Assembly: GCA_977006965.1 (NCBI GenBank)
Contig: OZ345364.1
Location: forward strand, 1,364,001-1,428,000
Length of the DNA stretch: 64,000 nt
Source: Phymatolithon calcareum
Taxonomy: Eukaryota; Rhodophyta; Florideophyceae; Hapalidiales
Direction of reading: 5' to 3'
Positions within the stretch are counted from its first letter, which is position 1. Each line of letters starts with the position of its first letter. A program made the position numbers and the translations under genes. The notes under the pieces were generated by a model that was given only the letters and a program-made list of their open reading frames with translations, searched no databases and had not been told where the DNA came from. This document shows positions 20,582-31,138 of the stretch, piece after piece.

Positions 20582-21473
20582 ATGTCGAGCTCCATAGCCA
20601 AACCAAGTCCAAAAAGCGTTGTTGAAATACTTACGACCAAGATAAGAGAGCAGAGAAAGGATGCATATGGACGAACTGGGGCAATCGTGCGGCGAAATGT
20701 TATGTTCCTCGCGTACAAGTGCCCCAAGGCTTCTCTTTGCACTGAGCAGAGTTTTTCGAGAAGGGCAAGGGATATTCTAACCCGTACCGGCATCTCAAGG
20801 TCTATGTAGCTGGAGGAGATGAGCAGCATTTACTCGACCTGTACAGTGACGCAGTCCAAGAAACCCTGGCAACACGGACGCTGCAAAATGCTCGATCATC
20901 TGTGTTTTCGAAATTGAACGAGCGCGAAAAGGCCATGTATGGCTACATGCGTTTGAACATTTCATTCGTCGATGATAAGGAAATCCGAAACTTCTCTAAA
21001 TACGGTTCTTGAATCTGTATCCGTACTTTTAAAGAAACGGTTTTCAAACTCGTTGAGACAGTCGAATGCAAAATCAAGGACGAAATGATGAAGCAGAAGG
21101 GAGCTGTTATGTATGACGGTTGGACAAACAACACTACTCACTACGTGGGAATTTTTGCCGTGTACATGCGTAATGTGGTTGTGTACAAGAATGGAGATAT
21201 GCATGTTGAACCGAGTCCTACATTAACTGCGACTTTATTTTGGGTTCTGTCGCTGAAATAGAACGACTATGGTCAGTTGCAAGAAACGTATTAACAGACA
21301 ATCGGAAAGACCTGACTCCACTCGTATTTGAATCAGTTTTGTTTCTCAATACTAATTGTGCGTTCTGGAACGAGATCACAGTGAAAGAAGGAATGGAAAA
21401 AGTGCAATCAGAGCGCACTCAGAGCCCTCTGCAAGAAGACACTGTACATGAGGAACTTGCCGAAAGTATGTGA
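20582..21473 (+). pseudogene. hAT transposase remnant, centre deleted
   Basis: The fragments read in pieces. A start (MSSSIAKPSP) leads to a zinc-finger-like segment with YKCPKASLC at about 20718-20745, then after a frame change GYSNPYRHL and VAGGDEQHLLDLY. The next piece has GAVMYDGWTNN near 21105, the first catalytic-Asp region of hAT enzymes. It then jumps, without the central domain, to the C-terminal dimerisation segment VAEIERLWSVARNVLTDNR at about 21246-21300, ending at TGA 21471-21473. In the related enzyme at 45346-47190 about 300 residues separate these parts. There is also a stop after KYGS near 21010. The fragments match that protein in order and spacing. Confidence 0.85.
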
Positions 21474-21936
21474 TACTGGTAATTTGATCGATCGTTCGAT
21501 GGCACCTGGTCAGAATATTTTTGCATGATTCGTTACCTTTCTGATGCCTATTGCCAGTCGAGAGTTTTTGATTTCTTTGTCATATGTTTATGACATTCCA
21601 TGAGCCCCTAAAATACTGTTCCAAGCGTCCGTAAATATTCAAAGTGGTCCCTGTGTCATTAGGAACTGCAGATTATTTGAAGAATTAATAAAAAGAGACT
21701 GTTGCAAAGGAAATTTTGCAAATGTGAGGTGTGGACAGAAGTCTGGAGGTACGCCTCAGAAAAAGTAGCGGATTTATCTAATTGAAGTTGGGGTTGCTTG
21801 CGAATCGTTCAGTTGCAGTAGGGACTGCTCCCTGTTGAGAGGTGGGATTGCAGTTGGGATTGCAAAAATATTCTGGGAGCAAGCAAGATTGCTCCAGAGG
21901 CAGCAATCCCCAGCAATCAAATTGGCTCGGGCCATG

Positions 21937-21944
21937 GAGCCATG
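21937..21944. repeat. Target site duplication GAGCCATG (right)
   Basis: This is an exact copy of 19950-19957. Confidence 0.93.
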
Positions 21945-22356
21945 TCGCCGAAGCTCTGTCTAATTCACGTCACTAATAGTATCACGTTCCTACGCAAATC
22001 ATTTGATCTGCGTTCCAAATTTTGACCAGAAAGACTCTCGGTTGGATACTTCTCGCTCATACGCTACTTAGTTCTCTTGCGACTCCGCACGGGACGTCGA
22101 TGCCATAATCGACCGCGCTGTGGGCCGAAGCGAAAGGGAAAGAATATGCCTCTCCTTGCGGAATGAAGAGGATCGCGATCATTGCGCGCATCCTGTGCCC
22201 ATACGCGCTCGATATGCGTGCTGCATTGGTCGATATAGGCATCTCTCCACCGTGTCACGGCGTTGGTGGCGAAAGACGACGACTCGGCTGCTCAACCACG
22301 TCGATGGCACGCGGAAAGAATGAGAGGTTTGATTAGGGAATGCTGTACCCTCATTC
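21945..22356. other. Intergenic region
   Basis: Short overlapping frames are seen on both strands with no recognisable domain. Confidence 0.4.
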
Positions 22357-22529
22357 GGGAAAGGGGGTACAGGACCACTCTGAAACTAAAAAGAGAAACA
22401 ATTTTTGCCGCCTACTAGTGGTCAGTAATATTCCGTAACTAGGAATTTTTTGAAAAACAATTCAATTTATTTGCGCAAAAAATTATTTCAAGTCATCATT
22501 TCATTTCTACTTCTCATCTCTACATATCA

Positions 22530-22922
22530 TCACAGCAGTTTGTGGGTTACACGAGTACGGACACGGACAGCAAGACCGCTTTTCTTTAAAGAATAATACA
22601 CCCAGAAACTGAGCTTCATAGGTTCACAGTTTTTGAAGGTAGAATTAAGCGAACAAGCCTCGCATATGATATCATTCGGAGTGATACAATGCTCCTTCTC
22701 ACGCTCTTGCATGACCCAATCAAATATTCCGGCCTCCATTTCAGCGTGTTCTCGAGGCATTCCATCGTGGACGGTGCGTTTCTTCGGCGAAGATGCAGTC
22801 AATAGTTTGATTCCGCCACGATTCTTGCGCCAACAGCGAATTTGTGACGGCTGGACTTTGAAATTCCGGGCCGTTACTCTTAACGAATCAGCGTGCTCCA
22901 AGATTCGTAGCTTTCGAATCAT
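22530..22922 (-). pseudogene. Pogo/CENP-B-type DNA-binding fragment
   Basis: The frame has 130 codons and starts at ATG 22922-22920. Residues 1-33 (KLRILEHADSLRVTARNF, then QIRCWRKN) look like a psq/Brinker-type helix-turn-helix. Residues about 98-128 (FWVYYSLKKSGLAVRVRTRV) resemble the second helix-turn-helix of Tigger/pogo and CENP-B proteins, where a FLKRHGLSLRRRT-like block is typical. The DDE endonuclease that should follow is absent. It could be a truncated transposase or a small domesticated DNA-binding protein; the surrounding inverted repeats favour a remnant. Confidence 0.55.
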
Positions 22923-23162
22923 CGTGAGATGCGTTTACCTCATGCTGGAGGATTGTATCTGGCTGGCTGGTGGGTCAAGATTTCGGATTTATTAAAATAT
23001 TTATACGTATTTGTTTTTTTGGAGAGTGTGTGTAATTAAATGCTATATTACCGCAAAACTATCGATAAATTTAGGATTTCCTTTTTGCAAATAGCTCAAA
23101 AAAATTTTGCGAACAAAATTTAACACCTGTATCCGTGTCGACATGATATTAGCGGCATGACC

Positions 23163-23250
23163 ACAGGGATACAGGACTCCTCTGAATACTATAAATATCG
23201 TACTGCCAAGTAATCTCAAAATTATGAAGGGGAGTACAGTACCCCCTGAT
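23163..23250. repeat. Short inverted-repeat (MITE-like) unit
   Basis: The ends CAGGGATACAGGACTCC and, read inward from the right, CAGGGGGTACTGTACTCC form imperfect inverted repeats of about 21 bp around an AT-rich centre. The right end is shared with the pogo-like candidate, and a similar motif occurs at 19690. Confidence 0.5.
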
Positions 23251-25278
23251 TTACGGTAGTACAAGCAAACCCTGCGAACATTCGCGAGTGTTTGTCGTGA
23301 ATTTGCGCTGATGTCGTCGAAGAAAAAGTCATTGCGTCATGAAATTTGCGTTTGGGGCATGTGTCGCGCCGTATGATAGCAGTTCCACGGTGACGTTTGA
23401 AGAAAAGGCAATATTTATGCTCTTATCTTATTGGCTTCCTACACGTTTAACATAACTCCGCAATCTACACTATGCACTTGCACTGCTACTTGCTCAAGTA
23501 CATTAAGTCTCCGAGATATCTGTGGACGCATCGGAATACCATAAGTCCAACGATGCTATTAGCTAAGCTCTAGATCAAATACTCTCGGAGTTAAAGGACC
23601 GAAAAAACGGTCCATATCCAGTCCGGAATCCGCGATTCTGGGAAGGGAATTTTCTAAGCTCTAATGGCCATCAAGCACTGTTCGGACTACTTTATGTGCG
23701 CAAATGTGATACCAAAGTGAAAATTGTTGAAGCCGGATTAAGATCTGGTCGTGCGAGTCGTTAAAAGTGCCGGAAGAAATATAGCAGTGTCAAGAAATTG
23801 CGACAGGTTGTCAGTAATGATGATTCGGAGGCAAGGCCTCGTGGAAGGTACATTTATGATACTGGTGCGGTATTTAGGCTATAACAGAAAGGTTATTGGT
23901 TGGTGATGCCGCAGGCAATTAGAATGGGAGATACTTGAGCAGTTCATATGTAGGGTATATAACTTTTAAGTTTGTGGAAACGGATGGGGAGAGAAAAGGG
24001 AGGACTAGAGCCGTTTTGGTTTGGATACGTAAACTTGACATATTTCTATTCCGACCAAGGTCGCGGTTCTGGGAGGATCCTCACCTGTTTGCCCAGGGAG
24101 GGCAAGTTTGGACTTCGCGTATCCGGGAGCTACAGGGGATTTATTAAGAGCGAGACGGTGCCGTTCGATAAGTCAGACGACTCAGCAGCTTCTTAAGCCG
24201 ACAAGACTTCAGTGCAAAGCCGCCAATTTACAAAAATGTCTCCGCGGTGCGTGATCAGCACCCTATAGCAACGCGTATAACACACATGGCGACCGAATGG
24301 TGATGATACACTTCGAGCTGAATATCTCATTATGGAGATACTATGTTTTTATCCAGGGGTACGAGATTAGGATTTATGCGATCTGTGGGGGATAGAATTT
24401 CAGCCAATAGTATTAGAGATGATGTTTTCATAAGGAGACTAGTGAAGTTCACCAAGTTAATCTTCGGAGAACAAGGAGAACAAGCGCGTTGAAGTAAACT
24501 TTCTTTCGTTTTGCACTCTGACAAGCCAAGTAGACGGGGCGTCACTTACCTACGTTGTGACTAGGACGGTTGTCGTAGTGTTAACGGTAATGTTTTACGA
24601 GTTTAAGTTGTTTTTCAAGCAAAAGTGAAAATTTTTTCAATTTTCACCAATTCATTATCGATCACCCACGCGCTAGTAGCAGGCTGGTCGACACTAAAGT
24701 GGGTCATTACACTGAATATCACTGCGACACTAATTTCACAAAGCAGTGTAGTTTTATTTAGTCTAAACTCTCACTCGGAGTACCGCTGACTGGCGGTATG
24801 CGAGCGGTCCAGCGGGACAGACCGCCTGATGTGACCCCCGATCGGAATGTTTGCCGCCATCCGAGAACACGTGTACTTTGTGAATTGTACTTCTAATTTT
24901 CAGAATACTCACTGAAAATGTCACCGGTGAGCTCTCAACAGAGGAGATGCACACACGTGTTACTCTCAAATTTCTCATAAATGTTGTTTCAGTAATATCA
25001 TACTGATAACGCATGTCGTTTAGAAATGGACCTGCATCTAGGACTTCATTATCTGCCAATAATATTTTTGCAACAATGCGTCTCTGTCTTGTATCCCGCA
25101 TTCGAGTGCATCCTGCAAGGCGAGGAACAACGAACCAGATTCCGTTCCCACCAATTCCCTACACAAACATTCCACTGCAAATCAAAGACCGCGAAACGTC
25201 AAGGCACGATAACCGTTCAACCCCGAGACAAGGAATCGCAAGGCCGAAAGAAGGTGCGACGCCAAGAGTTCGACCGCG
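23251..25278. other. Intergenic region
   Basis: No recognisable gene is present across 2 kb. A small hairpin (GTGAAAATT...AATTTTCAC) lies near 24627. The last 50 bp correspond to the duplicated leader of flotillin copy 2. Confidence 0.45.
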
Positions 25279-26782
25279 ATGGTCATTTACGTCGCCGGTC
25301 CCCATGAGGCGCTCGTGAAAAGTATGCGCGGGCGTCAGCCGCAAATCGTAATTGGTGGCCGTTGCGTTGTCATTCCAGTCCTCCAGGATATCAACCGTCT
25401 TTCTTTGCATCTCCGCACTATCATTGTACGTTCTGAACGGGCGCTCACTCTAAACCGAGTGGCAATGGAGGTAGTTGCGTGCTGCCAAGTAAAAATCCGC
25501 GCATGGATTCCAGACGAAAACGGCACAACCAAAGTCGACACACCGGCACTACGCCTAGCCGCGCAACACTTCCTTGAGCGCACGGAGGCACAAATCAATT
25601 CTGCCATCCACGATACCATGGAAGGTCACCAGCGCGCCATAATTGCAACGCTTTCCGTGGAGGACCTGTACCGAAACCGTGCCAAATTCGTCGGCACCGT
25701 CCGTGAGGTCGCCGAAGCAGATCTTGCCGGTATGGGCGTCGCACTAGTGTCGTACACAGTACAGAAAATTTCTGATGAAGCGGGGTACATGACCTCCCTC
25801 GGCGAGACCCCCGTGGCGGCCGCGAAACGCACGGCCAGGCAGGCCGTGGCGGAGTTTGAGGGCGCCGCAGATGCATATGTGGCGGAACGTAGTGCGGGTG
25901 CACAGGAAGCGGAGGATGCAGAGCGTGAACGCATGATGCGCAGTGACGGTGCACGAGCCGTACGTCAACAGGATGCACAGAAGGAGGTGAATGAGAAGGA
26001 GACTGTGGCGAACGCGGCATACGGAATTGAAATTGCGCGGCAGGATCGGGAGGTCTTAAAGGCTCGTCAGATGAAACGGGCGGCGTGCCAGCGTGAGCAA
26101 AACAAAACGGAAAAAATATTTGTGGAGCGCGAACGACTCCGAAATGAAGCTACACGAAACGTTGAGAGTGATGGGCAGCTCTATATGGAACGGATGCAGG
26201 CGCAGGCAGATATGATTAAGGCGAACGCGGAAGCGGATAAAATTCGCATGATTGGTAAGGCAATTGCAGAGTCTCGGGATTGCTTTGCGGATATCGAGGC
26301 TGAGTTTATTCATCGGCACGTGGAGATCTTCAATAAGTGGTACGTCTCTTTCATTTGCATTCTCCTGCTTGGCTCCTTATGCGGTCACGCCATGTGGCGA
26401 GGACTGTAACTAACATGTTGCGTTCTTCGACTCACGTTTTGTTCGTTTTGCTCTGCACAGTGAAAACGACGCGTTTTTCGCTGCGGACATCATTGAGAAG
26501 CTTCCGGCGATGGCTCGAGCACAGAACATACTTCCTGCGCCGTCGACCATGACTTTTGTTGGTGGTGCAGAGCCCCCCTTCACGTCGGAAGTGGACGAAT
26601 TATCGGATGATGGCATAACTAAACTGCGTGCAGGCCCCGAGGCGGACGCGGAGATTGATATTACAAGACCATTAAGCACGGCTTCTCAAAGCAGACCTGT
26701 TCGCGCCGCAGCCACTCTGCTTGGCATAAGAGCACTGCGCAACCGTTTTTGGTCTTCGTGCTTTCGGGGGAGCCACAGGTAA
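25279..26782 (+). CDS. Flotillin-like SPFH-domain protein, copy 2 (two exons)
   Basis: The exons are 25279-26339 and 26461-26782, the same exon lengths as copy 1 (1061 and 322 bp), giving 460 residues. It has the same architecture: SPFH domain at about 1-185, Ala/Glu-rich coiled coil to about 345, and a C-terminal flotillin segment with a polar tail. In the first 100 residues I count 12 differences from copy 1 (for example Y4 for H4 and C29 for F29). In the coiled-coil exon a 126-bp stretch (25855-25980 against 15925-16050) has no difference. The similarity continues past the stop into AACCAACAGCGGT. Cys29 and the CC pair near residue 68 could be acylation sites, a family trait, but this is inference. 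Confidence 0.9.
26340..26460 (+). other. Intron of flotillin copy 2
   Basis: This 121-bp intron runs from GTACGT to GCACAG, in phase 2, at the same codon as in copy 1. A CTAAC branch-point candidate is at 26410-26414. Its sequence has diverged far more than the exons. Confidence 0.88.
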
Positions 26783-28093
26783 CCAACAGCGGTCCATGCA
26801 TTATAAACTTATCAACTTATGTTAATAGAAAACTTGCTGGCTTTCTCCGTGAAGTGAGGTGGCGGTCATGGCCCATTTTTATCTCAGATTTCAATTTGTA
26901 AAATCTTGCGTGGTTGGCAAGCGAATCTCTTTCCCACTGGGAGCCATATGGCAAAGCAGTAATATCATCGATTGTCCCAGTGCCATTTTTTCAGTGTGAT
27001 TCAATATGATGATAATGGCTCTCGTGACTCTTTTTCTGTCCATGCCGCTTCCACATGAAGAAAGGACTGATGGAATCGAGAAGTGATAGTTGGACTTCTT
27101 CGTTGTCGAAAAACGGATCGGCAAGTCCGCAAAGTTGCAGGCGGGCTGGAGACCGGGACTTGGTCTTGGTTCTCTGGTGAAGAGTGGTCAATCATACCCA
27201 GATTTATTGAGCCGCAGAGCGGAGCGTGACCTGCTCCCTTGTGGAAGTTAGTGGATCAATGTGCCTGTGCAGTGGTGTCGAAAACGTCATATCCTCGCTC
27301 GCCAGATTCCGCGATCCAATTGTCCCCCTCCGCGTTATTCCCATCCGTGCCTCAGGCAGGCTCTCCCTCTGCCATCCAGCGGTGAAAAGTAGGTGACACT
27401 TGGCTTGCAGCTTCTCTCTACGCCGCACTCACACTCCACCAACTCTTTTGCGACCAGAAGGGTCTCATTAGTCTCGTCTCACGAATATTCTGCAGCTCAG
27501 CGTACCGCTTAATTAATGAATCACGCGACCTTGGCAACCATCACCGAGTCTCGACAATAAAGCCCTCGCCGCGTCGTACCTCGCATTCTTATTGCGCACC
27601 GTCTGTGTTGCTGCCACTTCTTTCTGAAGAGGTTGCCGGCAATGCCAATTGTTCGGATTTGTTCTAGCATGCAATAGCGGCCATGCAAATTTCAGTGGCG
27701 CTTGACATGCCATCGCGTGTGGTCGCAGCGATCTTCCCGCTACGGGAGGACGGCAGGCAGGACCTCTTCCTGGCAGATAATCTCACCCGCGCGTCTTGTA
27801 CTTCTGTTGCCATTGCCGTCCCCCTCAAACACGAGTGAAAAGTAGAAAACACTGTCTGGCCTGGCCTGGTAGCAAGATAATCGCAATGAAAAGTGATAGC
27901 CTCACGGTGTGCTTCCCTGCATTCGCTTCCTATGTTATCTGCGAACGGTCGGTCTACTCACTGGCTTTTAACTTATCTTTGAAGAAGAAATACTGTACTG
28001 GGATATGACTTGATAGCACCACTGTCCCGCTCATGCACTGGCGAATCTATTCGACCATTTGCCGTCTACCGTTCCAAGACTAAATCATGTGGT
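26783..28093. other. Intergenic region
   Basis: Only short frames without recognisable domains are seen on either strand. Confidence 0.45.
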
Positions 28094-29128
28094 TCAAGTA
28101 AGATGGCTATCCAAATTAGGCACATTGACCGGAAGCCCACTCTCCGCAGATTCACAAAGTGCCTCCGCAACCGCCGTAGCGCGAACCCCATCATCAAAAG
28201 ACGCGTAGCTAAAGTTATCCATAATCATTCTCCTTGCACCCTCCTCATCCGCTCGCACCAGGTCTACAAATCCCTTCATCTGTCTCTGAAAAGCGCGCCC
28301 AAATCGCTGTGTATAATCCTCAAAAACATCCGCACACGTCCTTCCCTTGCTCAACTCCTTCAAATCCGTCATCTGCACTCCGCCAATCTCAACACTACCC
28401 TTACTGCCGACCAACTCCGTGCACACCTTATGCCCATACCCAAGCGCCCTGCTGAGCGTCACCACAGCCTGTCCACCTTTTCGCATATGCAGCACAGCAA
28501 CTGCCATGTCGACATCACCAAGCTCCTTGACCTTCGGATGCACGAGCGCGTCCGCGCATGCATACACACTTTTCACCTCGTCGCAAAGGAACCACCTTGC
28601 AAGATCAATGTCGTGTACGGCAAGGTCAAGAAACATCGCGCCGGGCGCCCCGCCGCCCTCCCGGAGATACTTTTGCGGATACTCCATGTCGCCCGATGCG
28701 GCTTTCACAAGAAGCGGCACCCCAAGCTCACCACTATTTAACCGGTCGCGCGCAGCTCTGTAGGCCGGATCCCAGCGGCGTTGGAACGCTGTCATGAAAC
28801 GAACTTTCTGCGACGACGCCCGCGCCTTCAAAATGCTGTCCAAATTGCTTCCGAGAGGTTTCTCACATAGCACATGTTTTCCCGCATCCGCAGCAGCGCA
28901 GATGAGCTCCGGGTGAGCGTCATATGGCGTGGCGATCACCACGGCGGATACGGAGGGATCTGCGAGTGCTGCGTCATAGTCTTTGTACACCGCATCGGCA
29001 AACGGGAACGTCGCACCGCGCTTGGATGCGACCCCGACACAGGCGCCCGCAGCCAGTAGGGCGTGCGCATGCACCAGGCCCGCCTCGCCGAGCCCAAGCA
29101 CGGCGATGAGCGGAGCGGCGGCGCGCAT
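28094..29128 (-). CDS. Gfo/Idh/MocA-family NAD(P)-dependent oxidoreductase, copy 1
   Basis: The protein has 344 residues. It resembles inositol 2-dehydrogenase-type enzymes, which oxidise a hydroxyl of a sugar or cyclitol with NAD(P). The Rossmann motif GLGEAG is at residues 12-17. The family signature CEKPLG places the catalytic Lys at 90. The second catalytic pair D168 and H172 lies in FLDLAVHDID. The C-terminal alpha/beta domain follows to the end. The frame is open further upstream to 29428, but the chosen ATG matches the start of the paralogue (MRAAAPLIAV here, MRASAPLIAV there); a 100-residue N-terminal extension is less likely. It is soluble, with no signal peptide from this start. The paralogue at 31932-32951 lies on the same strand, separated by an F-box gene. 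The substrate is unknown. Confidence 0.92.
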   Translation of the reverse strand: MRAAAPLIAVLGLGEAGLVHAHALLAAGACVGVASKRGATFPFADAVYKDYDAALADPSVSAVVIATPYDAHPELICAAADAGKHVLCEKPLGSNLDSILKARASSQKVRFMTAFQRRWDPAYRAARDRLNSGELGVPLLVKAASGDMEYPQKYLREGGGAPGAMFLDLAVHDIDLARWFLCDEVKSVYACADALVHPKVKELGDVDMAVAVLHMRKGGQAVVTLSRALGYGHKVCTELVGSKGSVEIGGVQMTDLKELSKGRTCADVFEDYTQRFGRAFQRQMKGFVDLVRADEEGARRMIMDNFSYASFDDGVRATAVAEALCESAESGLPVNVPNLDSHLT

Positions 29129-29704
29129 TAGTGAGAGTACTACAAGAATGCGTGCTGGAGGGATCAATGTCGTGAGGATGCGCGCGCAAGAAGAGCGACC
29201 TGGTAGGCAACGGGATGCAGAGGTGAGCGATGAAGCATGAAAAGAGGGCCGAATTGATGGATCTGATCTGAGAAACATCCAATTATGATCTCGCATAGAT
29301 GACAAATGCATCCTGCTCGACGGAGAACCAAGATCGATCCAGCCCTTCACGCAATGGTGATCATTTTGTGGCTCAGACGCCATGGCAGGAAGAGAACGGA
29401 TATTGTTCGACTGCTTCATAATATGCATGCATGCTCCAGACCAACGACTTGAGAATCACAACAACAACGGGACCGAGGCTGATCATGAGACCTGACACTC
29501 ATGCGTACTTGCCGTCTCAACTGCACAGTGGGAGTCCGTCCAGGCAAGGAAGAATTTTGCTTGCGGCATAAAGCGGAGTTTTACCGCTGATTCCACACAT
29601 CAAATCAGAGGAGAATTAACCCTTGGGAGAAGTTGTAGAGATATTTCCGCTCTTCCTGCCGGCATTGCATCTCCACCTCGTTCCTTCATTCCGTCACAGC
29701 CCTC
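29129..29704. other. Intergenic spacer, leader of oxidoreductase copy 1
   Basis: This spacer separates two - strand genes. In-frame sequence continues upstream of the chosen start to 29428 but lacks protein-like character. Confidence 0.4.
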
Positions 29705-31138
29705 TTACGTGACCTCGCCGCGATCACCGACCATCTCGTATTCCTCTCCATCGCTGCCGTTATCCCAGAACCTTCCATACCTGAACGCACGATTGGTCTC
29801 CCCCTTCGTCTCCCTCGCAACCTTCCCCTCTCCTTTTCCCCCTTCCATCGGTCCCGCCGCACACCTCGCCGCCTCCTCCTCCACAACAGCGTCCTTCCCC
29901 CTCCCATCAAACAGCAAAACATCCTCCTCTCGCACCGCCACAACCCTCCTCTCCCCCGCATGCATCAACCTCACATACGCCCCTCCCGCCCTCTCATACG
30001 GCCGAACACACCTCTGCACCTTCTCCCCCTCCACCCCAAGCGCGACAATCTGCCCCGCCCCACCAGCCGCGTACACCACACCATCGCGCAGCAGCACCGT
30101 CCTCAACAGCACACGCCGCTCATACCCCCACCACCCGGGCACCCCGACCGGCTCCGCCTCCCACCTCCCGCTTGCCGTCCAGTACGCCACTCCGCCACTC
30201 CCGACCGCCGCCGCAACAGCGCCCCCCTCCTCGGCCAGCGCCTCGATCCGTCTGCCGCCCCACCTTCTCGGGAGCGAGAGCACGGCCGCCACGCCCTGCG
30301 CACGCGCGTCGTAAATCCGCACCGCGCCGCCGTCCGCCGGCGCCGCGTACACCGTCCGGCCGTCCGCGGAGAGCGCGCAGTGGCGAGCGGGGTACGTGCG
30401 CGTGCAGCGCCGCATCTCAACGTCCCACTGCTTGACGCGGTCGCACGCCACGGAGAACAGCCCGGCAGCCGCACCGCCGGCCGGGCCGCCCGCGCGCAGA
30501 CGGCGCACGGAGCCGCCGTGCCCGCGCAGAGTGCCCTGCGAGCGACGCGTGGAGACACAGTGCAGCCGGATGGAGCCGTCGTCCGCGCCGGAGGCGAGAC
30601 AGTTTTCCGACAGGAAGGTCAGACTGCGGATGGCGGAACTGTGACCGCGGAGCGGGCGCGTGGTGCGCAGCGTGTGCCGCGCGTGCACGGAGACGGACCG
30701 ATCCCATGCGACCGCGACGCCGGCGGTGTAGGACGCGAGCGCGGAGGCGCGGCCGGGGAGGGGGACGGTTGTTTGCCCCGTGGTGGTGAGGGACGACTGG
30801 ATGAGACGGGTTGACGATGCAGCGTAGAGCGTGTTTGAGGAGGGGTGATAGGATGCAAAGTTGGCATGCTCCGCGTCGCGGAGGATGACGGTCCAGGCGT
30901 TTGTGTAGCAGAGATAGTCGTCGGCGGCCTCGCGTAGTTGGAGCGAACGTCGCGCGCGGGTGGGCGTGGTGGGCACGCCGTATTTGTAGCGGTGCACGTC
31001 CTGCCAGAGTTGGGTGTTTGAGGGACGGAGCGAGTGGAAGAGGGAGGTGCAGACTGCGCGGAGACGGGTGCGCTCGGATGGATAGAGATGGCTGCAGACG
31101 CGGGCGAGCGCATCGTCCGGCAGAGTGGGGAGCGACAT
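29705..31138 (-). CDS. F-box and WD40-repeat protein
   Basis: The protein has 477 residues and starts at ATG 31138-31136. The frame opens two codons earlier at a GTG. An F-box lies at about residues 2-50 (LPTLPDDALARVCSHLYPSERTRL, read in part, with LWQDVHRYKYG after it). F-boxes bind SKP1 and place a substrate on an SCF ubiquitin ligase. From about residue 90 to 420 the chain has beta-propeller character, with WD40-like units such as LRGHSSAIRSLTFLSENCLASGADDGSIRLH and LRGHGGSVRRL. The later blades are degenerate. The C-terminus is Gly/Glu/Lys-rich and probably disordered. The coding region is strongly GC-rich, more than its neighbours. Its substrate cannot be told. It sits between the two oxidoreductase paralogues. 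Confidence 0.85.
   Translation of the reverse strand: MSLPTLPDDALARVCSHLYPSERTRLRAVCTSLFHSLRPSNTQLWQDVHRYKYGVPTTPTRARRSLQLREAADDYLCYTNAWTVILRDAEHANFASYHPSSNTLYAASSTRLIQSSLTTTGQTTVPLPGRASALASYTAGVAVAWDRSVSVHARHTLRTTRPLRGHSSAIRSLTFLSENCLASGADDGSIRLHCVSTRRSQGTLRGHGGSVRRLRAGGPAGGAAAGLFSVACDRVKQWDVEMRRCTRTYPARHCALSADGRTVYAAPADGGAVRIYDARAQGVAAVLSLPRRWGGRRIEALAEEGGAVAAAVGSGGVAYWTASGRWEAEPVGVPGWWGYERRVLLRTVLLRDGVVYAAGGAGQIVALGVEGEKVQRCVRPYERAGGAYVRLMHAGERRVVAVREEDVLLFDGRGKDAVVEEEAARCAAGPMEGGKGEGKVARETKGETNRAFRYGRFWDNGSDGEEYEMVGDRGEVT

Larger units (their letters stand above)
19958..21936 (+). mobile_element. Internally deleted hAT DNA transposon
   Basis: The element is 1979 bp. Its ends form 24-bp inverted repeats with two mismatches (CAGGGACCGAGCC at the left, CATGGCCCGAGCC reading inward at the right, then AATTTGATTGC in both) and it is flanked by the 8-bp duplication GAGCCATG. 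The first and last 200 bp are crowded with GATTGC repeats, the usual kind of transposase-binding subterminal array. Between them lie the start and the end of a hAT transposase with the middle missing. It cannot make a working transposase, but its ends look intact, so it could be mobilised in trans. Confidence 0.93.
22357..23250 (-). mobile_element. Candidate pogo-like transposon remnant
   Basis: The left end AGGGGGTACAGGACCACTCT and the right end, read inward as AGGGGGTACTGTACTCCCCT, are similar inverted sequences that flank a pogo/CENP-B-like helix-turn-helix frame. The 0.9-kb length is too short for a full DDE transposase. No TA duplication is clear at the ends, so the borders are uncertain. 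Confidence 0.4.

Noticed and set aside
24763-25101. 112-codon - strand frame
   Set aside because: No recognisable domain is present, and it overlaps the upstream region of flotillin copy 2.
28010-28741. Open frame of 243 codons on the + strand
   Set aside because: It is antisense to the oxidoreductase at 28094-29128, has low-complexity Pro/His/Arg composition and is explained by the opposite strand.
29709-30814. Long + strand frames over the F-box/WD40 gene
   Set aside because: They are GC-rich shadow frames antisense to a gene with recognisable domains.
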